This document shows, one piece after another, positions 44,171 through 56,577 of a DNA stretch of 64,000 bases. The DNA lies in the NCBI RefSeq assembly GCF_006335145.1, contig NZ_VDMN01000007.1, positions 124,001 to 188,000 on the forward strand, read 5' to 3'. A program made the translations under genes and the position numbers. Positions within the stretch are counted from its first letter, which is position 1. Every line of letters begins with the position of its first letter. This stretch comes from Aliirhizobium smilacinae (lineage in GTDB: Bacteria > Pseudomonadota > Alphaproteobacteria > Rhizobiales > Rhizobiaceae). Under the pieces are notes generated by a model that was given only the letters and a program-made list of their open reading frames with translations, was not told where the DNA came from and searched no databases.

Positions 44171-45196
44171 CTATCGCAGCACGTAGCGGTCCCGGCCGGC
44201 TTCCTTGGCCTGATAAAGCGCCGTATCGACGGCCTTCAACAGGCTGATCCGGTCCGACCCTGCATCCGGCGCAAGAGCCGCCCCTATGCTCAGCCTTGCG
44301 CTGACGATAGTGTCATCCACCACGAAGGGACGACGGAATTCCTCGAGAAGACGCTCGGAAAGCACAGACAGCGCAGCGGCATCCGGCGGGTCCGGCACGA
44401 AGATCGCAAACTCGTCGCCCCCCATTCGGACCACGACATCGCTCGCACGCAGGCATTCGCTGATCCGCTCTGCGGCATGGGTGAGAACCTGATCGCCCGC
44501 CGGATGGCCGAGCCGGTCGTTGATCTGCTTGAAACCATCCATATCGAGATAAAGCACGCCGAACCCTTGGTGCGAGGACAGCGCATTGCCCAGCATCACA
44601 TCGATCAGCGAGACGAGCGCCGATCTGTTGTAGAAACCGGTCAGCGGATCGGTCATCGCCGCGAGCTTCAGCTTCTCCTCGGCAAATCCCATGACGAAAT
44701 TCGCCTTCTGCAGCCGCAAAAGGCCGCTGGCGACATCCGCGAATTGGCGCAGGTTGCGGATTTCGGCATCGCTTAGGTCCCTCGGCCTGACATCGAGCAA
44801 GCAGAACGAACCGATCGGAAGATCGGGCTCCAGCGAGACGGGGGCACCGGCATAAAACCGGAAGCCGGGTTTGCCCGCGATGGCCGGGAAATTGCGAAAT
44901 TCCGGATGCCGGCTGAGATCGGGCACAACAACGACCTCGTTTTCATACACCACGCGGGAGCAGACGGAATCGTCGCGGCTGCATTCACCGATCGGGATAG
45001 TGCCGACCTGGCAGGCAACCCGCTGCCAATCCTCGTCGATGATATTGACCGCTGCGCAGGGTGTGCCGAAAACATCCTTTGCCAGCTGCACGAGCGCGGC
45101 GAGTTCCGGTGTTGTATTGCCATCCGTCGAGATCAGGCCTCGAACCGAAAGCAGGCGGTCAGCTTCATTGGCAGGAAGCTGGACTGTGAGTGCCAT
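44171..45196 (-). CDS. GAF-domain diguanylate cyclase (GGDEF)
   Basis: A 341-residue soluble protein with an N-terminal GAF domain (about 25-165) and a GGDEF domain (about 175-340). The active site GGDEF is at 259-263, with the inhibitory RxxD site RASD at 250-253, so it should be a product-inhibited cyclic di-GMP synthase. GAF cysteines occur (C71, C79, C132), but their role is unknown. The ATG at 45196 has AGGAGG upstream; the longer frame is not supported. Confidence 0.9.
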   Translation of the reverse strand: MALTVQLPANEADRLLSVRGLISTDGNTTPELAALVQLAKDVFGTPCAAVNIIDEDWQRVACQVGTIPIGECSRDDSVCSRVVYENEVVVVPDLSRHPEFRNFPAIAGKPGFRFYAGAPVSLEPDLPIGSFCLLDVRPRDLSDAEIRNLRQFADVASGLLRLQKANFVMGFAEEKLKLAAMTDPLTGFYNRSALVSLIDVMLGNALSSHQGFGVLYLDMDGFKQINDRLGHPAGDQVLTHAAERISECLRASDVVVRMGGDEFAIFVPDPPDAAALSVLSERLLEEFRRPFVVDDTIVSARLSIGAALAPDAGSDRISLLKAVDTALYQAKEAGRDRYVLR

Positions 45197-45548
45197 ATGC
45201 ACCTCCTCATTGCCCCTGCCCGCCGCCGCCGCACACGAATAAGGACACAAAAAATAGAGCTTTAACTGCCTCTTGCTTGTGCCATGTGCCTCCCATCGAA
45301 GCAATTGCCGCCGCTATAAAAAACTGCTAATGAACCTTCCATGGGATCAAAATTCGGATGCCTCGCGAACCAGATGATCGTGCTGCAGGACCATAAGCGT
45401 CTGCCGGCACGCTTCTTCGCGCGCGTGTCGGGCGCCCTTATCAGCCGACTTAGCTGACGGCCGCAGCATGCGGCCCGTGCCACGGCACACGTCCTTGCCG
45501 ATATCCTGAATCCATCTTCCAAAACTGTTCTCGAACGGAATAGCAGCC
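45197..45548. other. divergent promoter region between GAF-GGDEF gene and leuC
   Basis: 352 bp without a supported gene. Two adjacent stem-loops lie ahead of leuC: TCAGC/GCTGA at 45441-45457 and the perfect GGCCGCA/TGCGGCC stem at 45459-45475. Neither has a T-run. I found no leucine-rich leader peptide and no T-box, so attenuation of leuC cannot be claimed. Confidence 0.45.
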
Positions 45549-46958
<1,410 letters not shown>

Positions 46959-46973
46959 GCGCCAACAAGGCTG

Positions 46974-47097
46974 CCCCTCACCCCGCGCGCGGGGCGAGGG
47001 AACCTGCCCCGCTCGACGTTACGGGGAACAGCAACGGCATGGCTTGCTCCCTTCTCCCCGCATGCGGGGAGAAGGTGCCGGCAGGCGGATGAGGGGC
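46974..47097. repeat. RIME-like palindromic element after leuC
   Basis: An intergenic mosaic element of about 124 bp, starting 15 bp after leuC. It has two palindromes: a GC-rich one at its left end (CCCCGCGCGCGGGG core) and a perfect 26-bp one at 47050-47075 (CCTTCTCCCCGCA and its complement). The ends read CCCCTCA and TGAGGGG. The same element in inverted orientation is at 48968-49100. The size and two-palindrome design match the RIME1 class known from Rhizobiaceae. Confidence 0.82.
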
Positions 47098-47126
47098 AAA
47101 CCTCTCCGACAGGCCACAAGATCGAG

Positions 47127-47678
47127 CTACCCCACCACCTTCACCATCGTCCCCTTCCTCAGATGCGGCAAAAGCCGCTTCATATCGCGCGGACTGACCG
47201 CGATGCATCCGGCTGTTGGCTGGTAACCCGGCTTGATCAGATGGAAAAAGATCGCCGACCCGCCATGGCGTTTCCGTGACGTGATATTCCAGTCGAGTAC
47301 GAGGCAGACGTCGTAGAGTCCGTCGGCGCGCATCATCTCCTCATGGCTTGGCCGGAAGGGTGACTTCACCAGACGATTGTAGGCGGCATGTTTCGGCTCG
47401 TCACACCACAGCATGTCGCGACCTATGCGCCGCATCGAAAGCGGCGTCTGCGGCAAGCGGATTCGCTCTCCGCGAACGAACCCGTTCAAGAGCCGCATCG
47501 AGGCAATCGGCGTCGCTCCATCCCCTTCCCGCTTAAAGGCGGAGACCCCGGAACGGCCGATTGCGGCCTGAAAAGTGATTCCCTTGAACGAGACAATCGC
47601 CCGTTGTCGGCTCCGCGGTGCCGTCCGAACGGTGATGATCGATTGTTTTTTGGGGTTTTGCACACGGAAAAGCGGCAT
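47127..47678 (-). CDS. L,D-transpeptidase family protein (YkuD domain)
   Basis: About 183 residues ending in a YkuD-type catalytic region: the histidine in IFFHLIKPGYQPTAGCIAVS and the catalytic cysteine in the TAGCIAVSPRD sequence. Such enzymes make 3-3 peptidoglycan crosslinks or attach proteins to the wall; this short branch lacks an obvious signal peptide, so its site of action is unclear. The start is uncertain: ATG 47678 (MPLFRVQ) is used, with ATG 47723 also in frame. The very long open frame upstream is antisense to otpR. Confidence 0.83.
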   Translation of the reverse strand: MPLFRVQNPKKQSIITVRTAPRSRQRAIVSFKGITFQAAIGRSGVSAFKREGDGATPIASMRLLNGFVRGERIRLPQTPLSMRRIGRDMLWCDEPKHAAYNRLVKSPFRPSHEEMMRADGLYDVCLVLDWNITSRKRHGGSAIFFHLIKPGYQPTAGCIAVSPRDMKRLLPHLRKGTMVKVVG

Positions 47679-47813
47679 TTTCTCACGAGGTTTTGCTTTG
47701 AATATCATTTCGTTTGAAATCATAGCATCTTGGGCTTTACATCGAGGAGCCCTAAATACGCTTAGAATCCGCATGCGCGGGTGCAAACGGGCGACACGAA
47801 AGGCAAGAACTGT

Positions 47814-48494
47814 ATGGCAAGAACGATACTCCTGGTGGACGACGACAATGACCTGCGCGAAACGCTGGTCGAACAATTGTCGTTGTACGACGAGTTTTCG
47901 CTGTTGCAGGAGGAGAATGCCACCAAGGCCATGAACACGGCCAAGACGGCGCAGGTCGACCTTCTGATCATGGATGTCGGGTTGCCCGACATGGATGGAC
48001 GCGAGGCCGTCAAGCTCCTGCGCAAGAACGGCTTCAAGGCGCCGATCATCATGCTGACCGGCCATGACACGGATTCCGATACGATCCTCGGTCTCGAGGC
48101 CGGCGCCAACGATTATATCGTCAAGCCCTTCCGCTTTGCCGTGTTGCTCGCCCGTGTACGCGCGCAGCTGCGCCAATACGAGCAAAGCGAGGACGCCACG
48201 TTCACGGTCGGCCCCTATATCTTCAAGCCGAGCCAGAAGCTGCTGACCACCGACGATGGCAAGAAGATCCGCCTGACGGAAAAGGAAGCGGCGATCATCC
48301 GCTATCTCTACCGCGCCGGCCAGAAGGTTGTCACCCGCGACGTGCTTCTCGAAGAAGTCTGGGGTTACAATTCCGGCGTCACCACCCACACGCTCGAAAC
48401 CCATGTCTACCGTCTTCGTCAGAAGATCGAGCGCGATCCATCCAGCGCAGAGATCCTCGTGACCGAAAACGGCGGCTACAAGATCGTCCCGTAA
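47814..48494 (+). CDS. otpR: OmpR-family response regulator (OtpR/CenR-like)
   Basis: A 226-residue response regulator: receiver domain with phosphoacceptor D54 (LLIMDVGLPDMDG), K in DYIVKPFRFAVLLARVR, and a winged-helix DNA-binding domain (HTLETHVYRLRQKIERDP). The sequence closely resembles Brucella OtpR and Caulobacter CenR, regulators of envelope and cell division. As in Brucella, the gene for a cyclic-nucleotide-binding protein follows with a one-base overlap (TAATG). No histidine kinase gene is adjacent. Confidence 0.9.
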   Translation: MARTILLVDDDNDLRETLVEQLSLYDEFSLLQEENATKAMNTAKTAQVDLLIMDVGLPDMDGREAVKLLRKNGFKAPIIMLTGHDTDSDTILGLEAGANDYIVKPFRFAVLLARVRAQLRQYEQSEDATFTVGPYIFKPSQKLLTTDDGKKIRLTEKEAAIIRYLYRAGQKVVTRDVLLEEVWGYNSGVTTHTLETHVYRLRQKIERDPSSAEILVTENGGYKIVP

Positions 48495-48949
48495 TGGCGC
48501 TGAACGACGATATACGGCTCCTCTCCAGCGTGCCGCTCTTTCGCGAGCTGGACGAAGATCAGTTGCGGCTCGTCGCCTTCGGCGCCGAGCGGCGTTCGCT
48601 TGCCGAGAGCCAGGAACTGTTTCGCGAGGGCTCGCCCGCCGAAGCCGCCTATATCGTCGCCAAGGGGCAGATCGCACTCTATTCGGCCGACCGGATAGGC
48701 GACATCCGCCATCAGAAGACCGTCGGTCCGGGCACGCTTCTCTCCGAACTCGCGCTTGTGACGATGGTGGAGCGCAAGTTCACCGCCGTCGCGGCTTCGG
48801 ACGCCGAGGTGATGAAGATCAACCGTCAACTCTTCCAGCGCCTGCTGGAGGAATACCCGCAGGTGGGCCGGCTGATCGAGGCCCGCATCCGCGAGAATAT
48901 CGCAGGCCTCGCCAAGGCTGCGGCCGCGATGGGGCATCGGTTCCGATAA
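48494..48949 (+). CDS. cyclic nucleotide-binding domain protein (stand-alone cNMP domain)
   Basis: A 151-residue protein consisting mainly of a cNMP-binding beta-roll (LFREGSPAEAAYIVAKGQIALY) with a C-terminal helical segment, but no DNA-binding helix-turn-helix as in CRP. Similar proteins are annotated as cAMP-dependent kinase regulatory subunits. The phosphate-binding cassette normally carrying Glu and Arg is TLLSELALVTMVERKFTAVA, with the Glu present. Coupled to otpR by a one-base overlap, it probably works with OtpR, but how is unknown. Confidence 0.85.
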   Translation: MALNDDIRLLSSVPLFRELDEDQLRLVAFGAERRSLAESQELFREGSPAEAAYIVAKGQIALYSADRIGDIRHQKTVGPGTLLSELALVTMVERKFTAVAASDAEVMKINRQLFQRLLEEYPQVGRLIEARIRENIAGLAKAAAAMGHRFR

Positions 48950-48967
48950 AGTTGTTTGGGCATTGCA

Positions 48968-49100
48968 GCCCCTCATCCGGCTGCCGCCACCTTCTCCCCG
49001 CACGCGGGGAGAAGGGATATGCCGCGCGTTATCCATCCACCTCTCATGTCCCGTGAGGCATGTCCCCTCGCCCCGTTTACGGGGAGAGGGTTAGGGTGAG
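48968..49100. repeat. RIME-like palindromic element after the cNMP gene (inverted copy)
   Basis: A copy of about 133 bp of the element at 46974-47097, in the opposite orientation. It has the CCTTCTCCCCGC-type palindrome (48990-49015) and a second GC-rich one (CTCGCCCCG/CGGGGAGAG, about 49067-49089), ending TTAGGGTGAG. It lies between the cNMP gene and the convergent xthA gene. Confidence 0.8.
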
Positions 49101-49125
49101 TGGCGCGGCTTGCTATGCGTATCCC

Positions 49126-49926
49126 TCAGATCTTGAACACCGCCGTTACCGGCACGTGGTCGGACGGCTGGTTCCAGCCGCGGGCTTCTTTCAGGATATC
49201 GATCCGCTCGAGGAAAGGCCCGAGATCCGGCGACGACCAGACATGGTCGAGGCGGCGGCCCTTGTTGGCCGCTTCCCAGTCCTTGGCGCGGTAACTCCAC
49301 CACGTATAGATCTTTTCCGGTTCCGGCGTGTACTGACGCATCAGGTCCAGCCAGCCACCCTTGGCGATCAGATCCTTCATCCCCTCGGTTTCCACCGGCG
49401 TATGGCTGACGATCTTTAAAAGCTGCTTGTGCGACCAGACGTCGTGTTCCAGCGGCGCGATATTGAGATCGCCGACGAGGATCGACGAGACACCGGGCAT
49501 ATCCGCCCTCAACGCCTTCATCTCCTCGACGAAATCGAGCTTGTGGCCGAATTTCGGATTGACCGTCCGGTCCGGCTCGTCGCCACCAGCAGGCACATAG
49601 AAATTATGCAGCCGGATGCGCCGCGAGCCACGCTCGAAGATTGCCGAAATATGCCGCGCATCGCCCATGCCGCAATAATTCTGCCGGTGGTCCTCGGCAA
49701 GCGGCAGTTTCGAGGCGATGGCAACGCCATGATAACCCTTCTGGCCGTGGACGATGATGTGTTCGTAACCGAGATCCCTGAGCGGCTGGTGGGGAAACTC
49801 CGGCTCCTGGCACTTGATCTCCTGCAGGCAGAGAATATCCGGCTGGTTGCGGACGATGAACTGCTGCACGATCGGCATGCGCAGGCGCACCGAATTGATA
49901 TTCCAGGTGGTCAGGGAGAATGTCAT
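49126..49926 (-). CDS. xthA: exodeoxyribonuclease III
   Basis: A 266-residue AP endonuclease and 3'-5' exonuclease of the EEP fold. Catalytic motifs are LQEIKCQE near residue 35, YGHNH-like region ending YVPAGGD, VGDLNIAPLEHD (Asp-Asn pair) and the final SDHVPV with the catalytic His. It acts in base-excision repair. Length is normal (268 in E. coli). It lies alone, between a RIME-like element and the lolA terminator. Confidence 0.97.
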   Translation of the reverse strand: MTFSLTTWNINSVRLRMPIVQQFIVRNQPDILCLQEIKCQEPEFPHQPLRDLGYEHIIVHGQKGYHGVAIASKLPLAEDHRQNYCGMGDARHISAIFERGSRRIRLHNFYVPAGGDEPDRTVNPKFGHKLDFVEEMKALRADMPGVSSILVGDLNIAPLEHDVWSHKQLLKIVSHTPVETEGMKDLIAKGGWLDLMRQYTPEPEKIYTWWSYRAKDWEAANKGRRLDHVWSSPDLGPFLERIDILKEARGWNQPSDHVPVTAVFKI

Positions 49927-49980
49927 GGAAAACCTCGATTGTCGGTCGAGGTCTAGGCCATTTCGGGAATCATGAGAAGC

Positions 49981-50006
49981 AAAAAGGGCCGCGAATGTCG
50001 CAGCCC
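49981..50006 (-). terminator. Rho-independent terminator after lolA
   Basis: On the minus strand a nine-pair stem GGGCTGCGA/TCGCGGCCC (one G-U) with a three-base loop (50006-49986) is followed by TTTTT (49985-49981). It lies 25 bp after lolA. Confidence 0.9.
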
Positions 50007-50031
50007 TTCAGATAGCCCGATGATGTGAAAC

Positions 50032-50679
50032 TTACCCGCGGCCGCGAACCTCGGCATAGTCGATCGCAAACACCTTCTCGTCCAGGCCGACGCCCGTCTT
50101 GACGTTGTAGATCATCACCGACGTGTCCTTGCCCTGGTTGTCAGTGATCGTCCACTGGCGCAGGTCATAGGTCTTGCTGTCAAACATCATGGTGATCGTC
50201 GAATCGCCGAAGATCGTCTTGTTGCCGAGCACAATCGTGGTGAGATCGCTTTCCTCGCGCACGCTGCGCACGGCATCGTTGGACAGGTCGATCCGATCCG
50301 ACAGAAGCAGCGTCAGCGGCGTCTTCGACAGCGGATAGAGATCCCAGGTCTTCAGCTTGATATTGCCGACCACCACGTTCTTTCCGTCGGAAATGACGCG
50401 CAGCGGCGATGGGTCCTCGAAGTTGAAGCGCAGCTTGCCCGGACGCTCGATATAGAACTTGCCGCCGGTCTGCTCGCCGCGAGGGCCGAACTGCACGAAC
50501 TCGCCCATCATCGTCTTCACCGACGAAAAATGGTCGGCAATCTTCTGCGCCGCGGCCCCGCCGGCACCCTGCGCAGATGCGATTGCGGGCAGGAATGTGG
50601 AAGCCGCAAGGCCGAAAAGGCCTGCGGAAAACTGTCGGCGATCGATCCGAATGGAAAGAGCTGTCTTTTCTTTTGTCAT
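50032..50679 (-). CDS. lolA: outer membrane lipoprotein carrier protein LolA
   Basis: About 215 residues of a periplasmic LolA-family chaperone that carries lipoproteins from LolCDE to the outer membrane. A signal peptide is present after RIDRRQFSAGLFGLAASTFL, which carries a twin-arginine-like RRQF, ending ASAQG. The conserved GEFVQFGPRGEQTGGKFYIE and KLRFNFEDP stretches are typical. The ATG at 50679 has GGAG about seven bases upstream; an ATG four codons earlier is possible. It is 85 bp downstream of ftsK on the same strand. Confidence 0.9.
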   Translation of the reverse strand: MTKEKTALSIRIDRRQFSAGLFGLAASTFLPAIASAQGAGGAAAQKIADHFSSVKTMMGEFVQFGPRGEQTGGKFYIERPGKLRFNFEDPSPLRVISDGKNVVVGNIKLKTWDLYPLSKTPLTLLLSDRIDLSNDAVRSVREESDLTTIVLGNKTIFGDSTITMMFDSKTYDLRQWTITDNQGKDTSVMIYNVKTGVGLDEKVFAIDYAEVRGRG

Positions 50680-50764
50680 TCTGGTCTCCATCCGAATGCA
50701 CTGGGCCGCAAACGCGGCGGCTTGATGACGGACTCAAGTCCGCCTGGGCTCGATCACGAAAGTG

Positions 50765-53452
<2,688 letters not shown>

Positions 53453-53542
53453 CGTGTCTGCCCGCCGTCTGTGAAACGAAATAAGGTGCGCTGTCCGGCG
53501 AATGCCGTCGCACAATTCCAAGACAAGGTAACGCAGGGATGG

Positions 53543-53557
53543 TTAATGCAGTTTTAA
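53543..53557. promoter_or_regulatory. CtrA-type box TTAA-N7-TTAA upstream of ftsK
   Basis: TTAA at 53543-53546 and TTAA at 53554-53557, separated by seven bases and flanked by GG and CC (GGTTAA...TTAACC). This is the full consensus for CtrA in alphaproteobacteria. It lies about 90 bp upstream of the ftsK start, a normal promoter distance. CtrA control of ftsK is known in Caulobacter. Confidence 0.7.
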
Positions 53558-53585
53558 CCAGATGCGCTGCAGATGGCTTCCACAC

Positions 53586-53614
53586 ATGAAAATGGCCCGA
53601 CACAAGACCGGGCC
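53586..53614 (-). terminator. terminator-like hairpin after amtB
   Basis: GGCCCG at 53594-53599 pairs with CGGGCC at 53609-53614; on the minus strand it is followed by ATTTTCAT. A second stem (GGCCGG/CCGGCC, near 53638-53655) lies between it and the amtB stop. Together they should end the glnK-amtB transcript. Confidence 0.6.
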
Positions 53615-53663
53615 AGCTTATTCTTTAGGAGTGGTCAGGCCGGTTGAACCCGGCCTCCCCCTT

Positions 53664-55025
53664 TTAGCTGTGGTAGGCGGATTCGCCGTGGGCAGAAAGG
53701 TCGAGGCCTTCGCGCTCGGCTTCGACCGGAACGCGCAGACCGACGATCAGGTCGACAACCTTATAGAGGATGAACGAGCCGATACCGCACCACAGGATGG
53801 TGACGACGACAGCCCAGACCTGTGTCATGAACTGGCCGCCCATGGTTACGCCTTCAGCATAACCGATGCCGCCTAGCGACGAGGAGGCGAAGATGCCGGT
53901 TGCAAGCGCGCCGAACAGGCCGCCGGCACCGTGAACGCCGAACACGTCGGCCGTGTCGTCATAGCCGAACTTGTTCTTGATGACGGAGACGAAGAAGTAG
54001 CAGATCGGCGAAACGAGCAGACCCATGACGATGGCGCCCATCGGGCCGGCAATGCCGGCAGCCGGTGTGATGGCGACGAGGCCGGCGATCATGCCGGACA
54101 CCGCGCCGAGCAGCGAAGCCTTGCCGCGGGTAAACGTTTCGACAACCGACCAAGAGACGACGGCTGCAGCGGTTGCGAGGAAGGTGTTGACGGTTGCGAG
54201 CATCGCACCGCCGGAAGCTTCCAGGTTTGAACCGGCGTTAAAGCCGAACCAGCCGAGCCAAAGCATGGCTGCACCGACCAGCGTCAGCGTCATCGAATGC
54301 GGAGCCATCATGTCCTTGCCGTAGCCGGTACGCTTGCCGACCATGATGGCGCCGATGAGACCTGCAAGACCGGCATTGATGTGAACGACGGTGCCGCCGG
54401 CGAAGTCAAGCGCGCCCCAACCGAAGATCAGGCCGTTTGCGTCCCAGACCATGTGGGCGATCGGGAAGTAGACGAAAGTGACCCAGAGCAGGCAGAACAG
54501 GACCGCAGCCGAGAACTTGATGCGTTCGGCAAAGGCGCCGACGATCAGAACAGGCGTGAGCGCTGCGAATGTCATCTGGAACAGCATGAAGATGAATTCC
54601 GGAATGACGACGCCATCCGAGAAGGTCGTTGCGGTCGAATCGATCGTCACGCCCGAGAGGAACATCTTGGCCGTACCGCCCCAGAAGGCAGACGTACCGC
54701 CACCGAAGGCGAAGGAATAACCGTAGATGACCCAGACGAGCATGATGGCGGAACCGACGACGGTGCACTGCATCAGCACGGACAGCATGTTCTTGCTGCG
54801 TACGAGGCCACCGTAGAACAGGGCGATGCCCGGCATGATCATGAAGAACACCAGAAGGGTGCAGACGAACATGAAGGCGGTATCGGCCTTGTCCGGAACC
54901 GGGGCAGCAGCAGCAGCTTCGGCGGCCGGCGCTGCAGCGGTCTGCGCGAAGGCGGCAACCGGCGCAAACAGGGCGGCTGCAGCAGCGCCCATGCGTCCGA
55001 GATTGGAAATTCTGGTCAATTGCAT
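53664..55025 (-). CDS. amtB: ammonium transporter AmtB
   Basis: A 453-residue ammonium channel. An N-terminal alanine-rich signal peptide is followed by 11 membrane helices. The family motifs DFAGGTVVHINAGLAGL and FGVHGAGGLFGALATGIFA carry the conserved histidines of the conduction pathway. The C-terminal tail EAEREGLDLSAHGESAYHS is typical of the P-II-binding end. It follows glnK by 26 bp, as in most proteobacteria. Confidence 0.97.
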   Translation of the reverse strand: MQLTRISNLGRMGAAAAALFAPVAAFAQTAAAPAAEAAAAAPVPDKADTAFMFVCTLLVFFMIMPGIALFYGGLVRSKNMLSVLMQCTVVGSAIMLVWVIYGYSFAFGGGTSAFWGGTAKMFLSGVTIDSTATTFSDGVVIPEFIFMLFQMTFAALTPVLIVGAFAERIKFSAAVLFCLLWVTFVYFPIAHMVWDANGLIFGWGALDFAGGTVVHINAGLAGLIGAIMVGKRTGYGKDMMAPHSMTLTLVGAAMLWLGWFGFNAGSNLEASGGAMLATVNTFLATAAAVVSWSVVETFTRGKASLLGAVSGMIAGLVAITPAAGIAGPMGAIVMGLLVSPICYFFVSVIKNKFGYDDTADVFGVHGAGGLFGALATGIFASSSLGGIGYAEGVTMGGQFMTQVWAVVVTILWCGIGSFILYKVVDLIVGLRVPVEAEREGLDLSAHGESAYHS

Positions 55026-55051
55026 GGTTTTAAATCCCCTGTAAGCCGTTT

Positions 55052-55390
55052 TTAGAGCGCTTCGGTGTTGGTTTCGCCGGTACGAATGCGCACGGCCTGC
55101 TCGATGGAATAGACGAAGATCTTGCCGTCCCCGATCTGGCCGGTCTTCGCGGAAGAGGCGATCGCCTCGATGGCCTTTTCCACCAGGTCGGCGGATACGG
55201 CGATTTCGATCTTCAGCTTCGGCAGAAAACTTACGGCATATTCGGTGCCGCGATAGATTTCGGTATGTCCCTTCTGGCGTCCGTAACCTTTGACTTCGGT
55301 AACGGTCAGGCCCTGGATACCGACAGCCGTGAGTGCTTCGCGCACCTCATCGAGCTTGAACGGCTTGATAATGGCCATCACGATTTTCAT
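55052..55390 (-). CDS. glnK: P-II nitrogen regulatory protein GlnK
   Basis: A 112-residue P-II protein. The T-loop has the uridylylated tyrosine Y51 in YRGTEYAVSFLPK, the B-loop is TGQIGDGKIFV and the C-loop is RIRTGETNTEAL. It blocks AmtB when ammonium is plentiful and also signals to GlnE/NtrB. The ATG at 55390 gives the standard 112 residues. It heads glnK-amtB, with a sigma-54-type promoter 85 bp upstream. Confidence 0.97.
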   Translation of the reverse strand: MKIVMAIIKPFKLDEVREALTAVGIQGLTVTEVKGYGRQKGHTEIYRGTEYAVSFLPKLKIEIAVSADLVEKAIEAIASSAKTGQIGDGKIFVYSIEQAVRIRTGETNTEAL

Positions 55391-55474
55391 CTGGCTTCCC
55401 ATCCTTTGTTTATTTTTCGGCCGAGGCCGACTCTCCTGATCACTGGCGTCAGAGCCCGAGACTGCCCCACTACA

Positions 55475-55491
55475 TTCAAAGGGCGTGCCAG
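55475..55491 (-). promoter_or_regulatory. sigma-54 promoter upstream of glnK-amtB
   Basis: The minus strand reads CTGGCACGCCCTTTGAA here. TGGCAC and TTG are spaced by five bases, matching the RpoN -24/-12 consensus (YTGGCACG-N4-TTGCW) except for the last C. It is 85 bp upstream of glnK and nothing else lies between. NtrC activation would be expected. Confidence 0.8.
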
Positions 55492-55611
55492 TTTTGAATA
55501 TCCGTTAAGTTATTGAAAAGTAAAGGAACAATTATCAGCCTCTACAAATGAGGCAGTCGGGCGCCATAAAGGAGCCGAAATTCTGTGCATTTTGTATTTT
55601 TAGCACAAATT

Positions 55612-56490
55612 TTAGTCATTTGCCTTTTTACGAATCAACCCCTCCTGCGCCACCGAAGCGACAAGCACGCCGGAACGCTTATAGAGGCTGCCACGCGTCA
55701 TTCCTCGTCCACCGGAAGCACTCGGACTTTCCTGGCTGTAGAGCAGCCAGTCGTCGAACCGGATCGGCCTGTGGAACCACATCGCGTGATCGAGGCTTGC
55801 CGCCTGAAGCCGCGGATCGAAAACCGAGGTGCCATGTGGATAAAGCGAGGCGTCAAGAAGCGTCATGTCGGAGAGATAGGCGAGGATTGCCGCCTGGACG
55901 CCACGGTCGTCCGGCACGGCACCGATGGTGCGCACCCAGACATCCTGGCGGGGCTCCAGCTTCTCCGTCGTCAGATAATGTTTCAGTGATGTGGGCCGAA
56001 GCTCGATCGGGCGCGGCCGCTCCCAGTAACGACGAATGGCATCCGGCGCCTTGGGCAGGAAAAGCCGCTTGAACTCGGCCTCCTCCATCAGATCCTCCGG
56101 CTGCGGCACATCGGGAAACTCGATCTGGTGCTCATAACCGCCTTCGTCAGGCTGGAACGAGGCCAGCATGGAGAAGATCGCCTTGTCATGCTGGATCGCC
56201 TGCACCTGACGCGTGGCGAAACTTCCGCCGTCTCGGATCCGCTCAACCTGGTAGACGATCGGAACGTTGGGATCGCCCGGACGCACGAAATAGGCATGCA
56301 GCGAATGGACGAAGCGATCGGCATCGACAGTCCTCTGGGCGGCAACCAGCGCCTGCGCAATCACCTGCCCGCCGAACACGCGCTGCCAGCCGATGCTCGG
56401 CCCCGTACCACGATAGAGATTGTGCTCCAGCCGCTCCAGATCCAGCGTCTTGATCAGCTGTTCCATCGGGTTAAGGGTCGAACCTGACAT
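55612..56490 (-). CDS. tesB: acyl-CoA thioesterase II (TesB)
   Basis: About 292 residues of a double-hotdog thioesterase hydrolysing medium- and long-chain acyl-CoA. Typical features are YRGTGPSIGWQRVFGGQVIA and VHSLHAYFVRPGDPNVPIVYQ near the start, and catalytic-region DHAMWFHRPIRFDDWLLY near residue 250. The ATG at 56490 has GGAG nine bases upstream; the in-frame alternatives at 56508 and 56466 are weaker. It is divergent from the UbiH-type gene. Confidence 0.92.
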   Translation of the reverse strand: MSGSTLNPMEQLIKTLDLERLEHNLYRGTGPSIGWQRVFGGQVIAQALVAAQRTVDADRFVHSLHAYFVRPGDPNVPIVYQVERIRDGGSFATRQVQAIQHDKAIFSMLASFQPDEGGYEHQIEFPDVPQPEDLMEEAEFKRLFLPKAPDAIRRYWERPRPIELRPTSLKHYLTTEKLEPRQDVWVRTIGAVPDDRGVQAAILAYLSDMTLLDASLYPHGTSVFDPRLQAASLDHAMWFHRPIRFDDWLLYSQESPSASGGRGMTRGSLYKRSGVLVASVAQEGLIRKKAND

Positions 56491-56577
56491 TTTTACGAAC
56501 TCCGGCAATAGGAAGCAGCGGTTGGATGATCTATATCCACCCCATCAACAACCACAAGACTGACAGGAGCCTGGCAG

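Noticed and set aside
45305..45548. possible leucine attenuator before leuC
   Set aside because: There is no leader peptide with Leu codons and no T-run after the hairpins.
47724..48677. N-terminal extension of the L,D-transpeptidase frame
   Set aside because: This part is antisense to otpR and the cNMP gene and lacks any similarity.
55575..55605. possible NtrC site (TGTGC ... GCACA) upstream of the glnK promoter
   Set aside because: The spacing between half-sites is too long for the NtrC consensus, so it was not listed.
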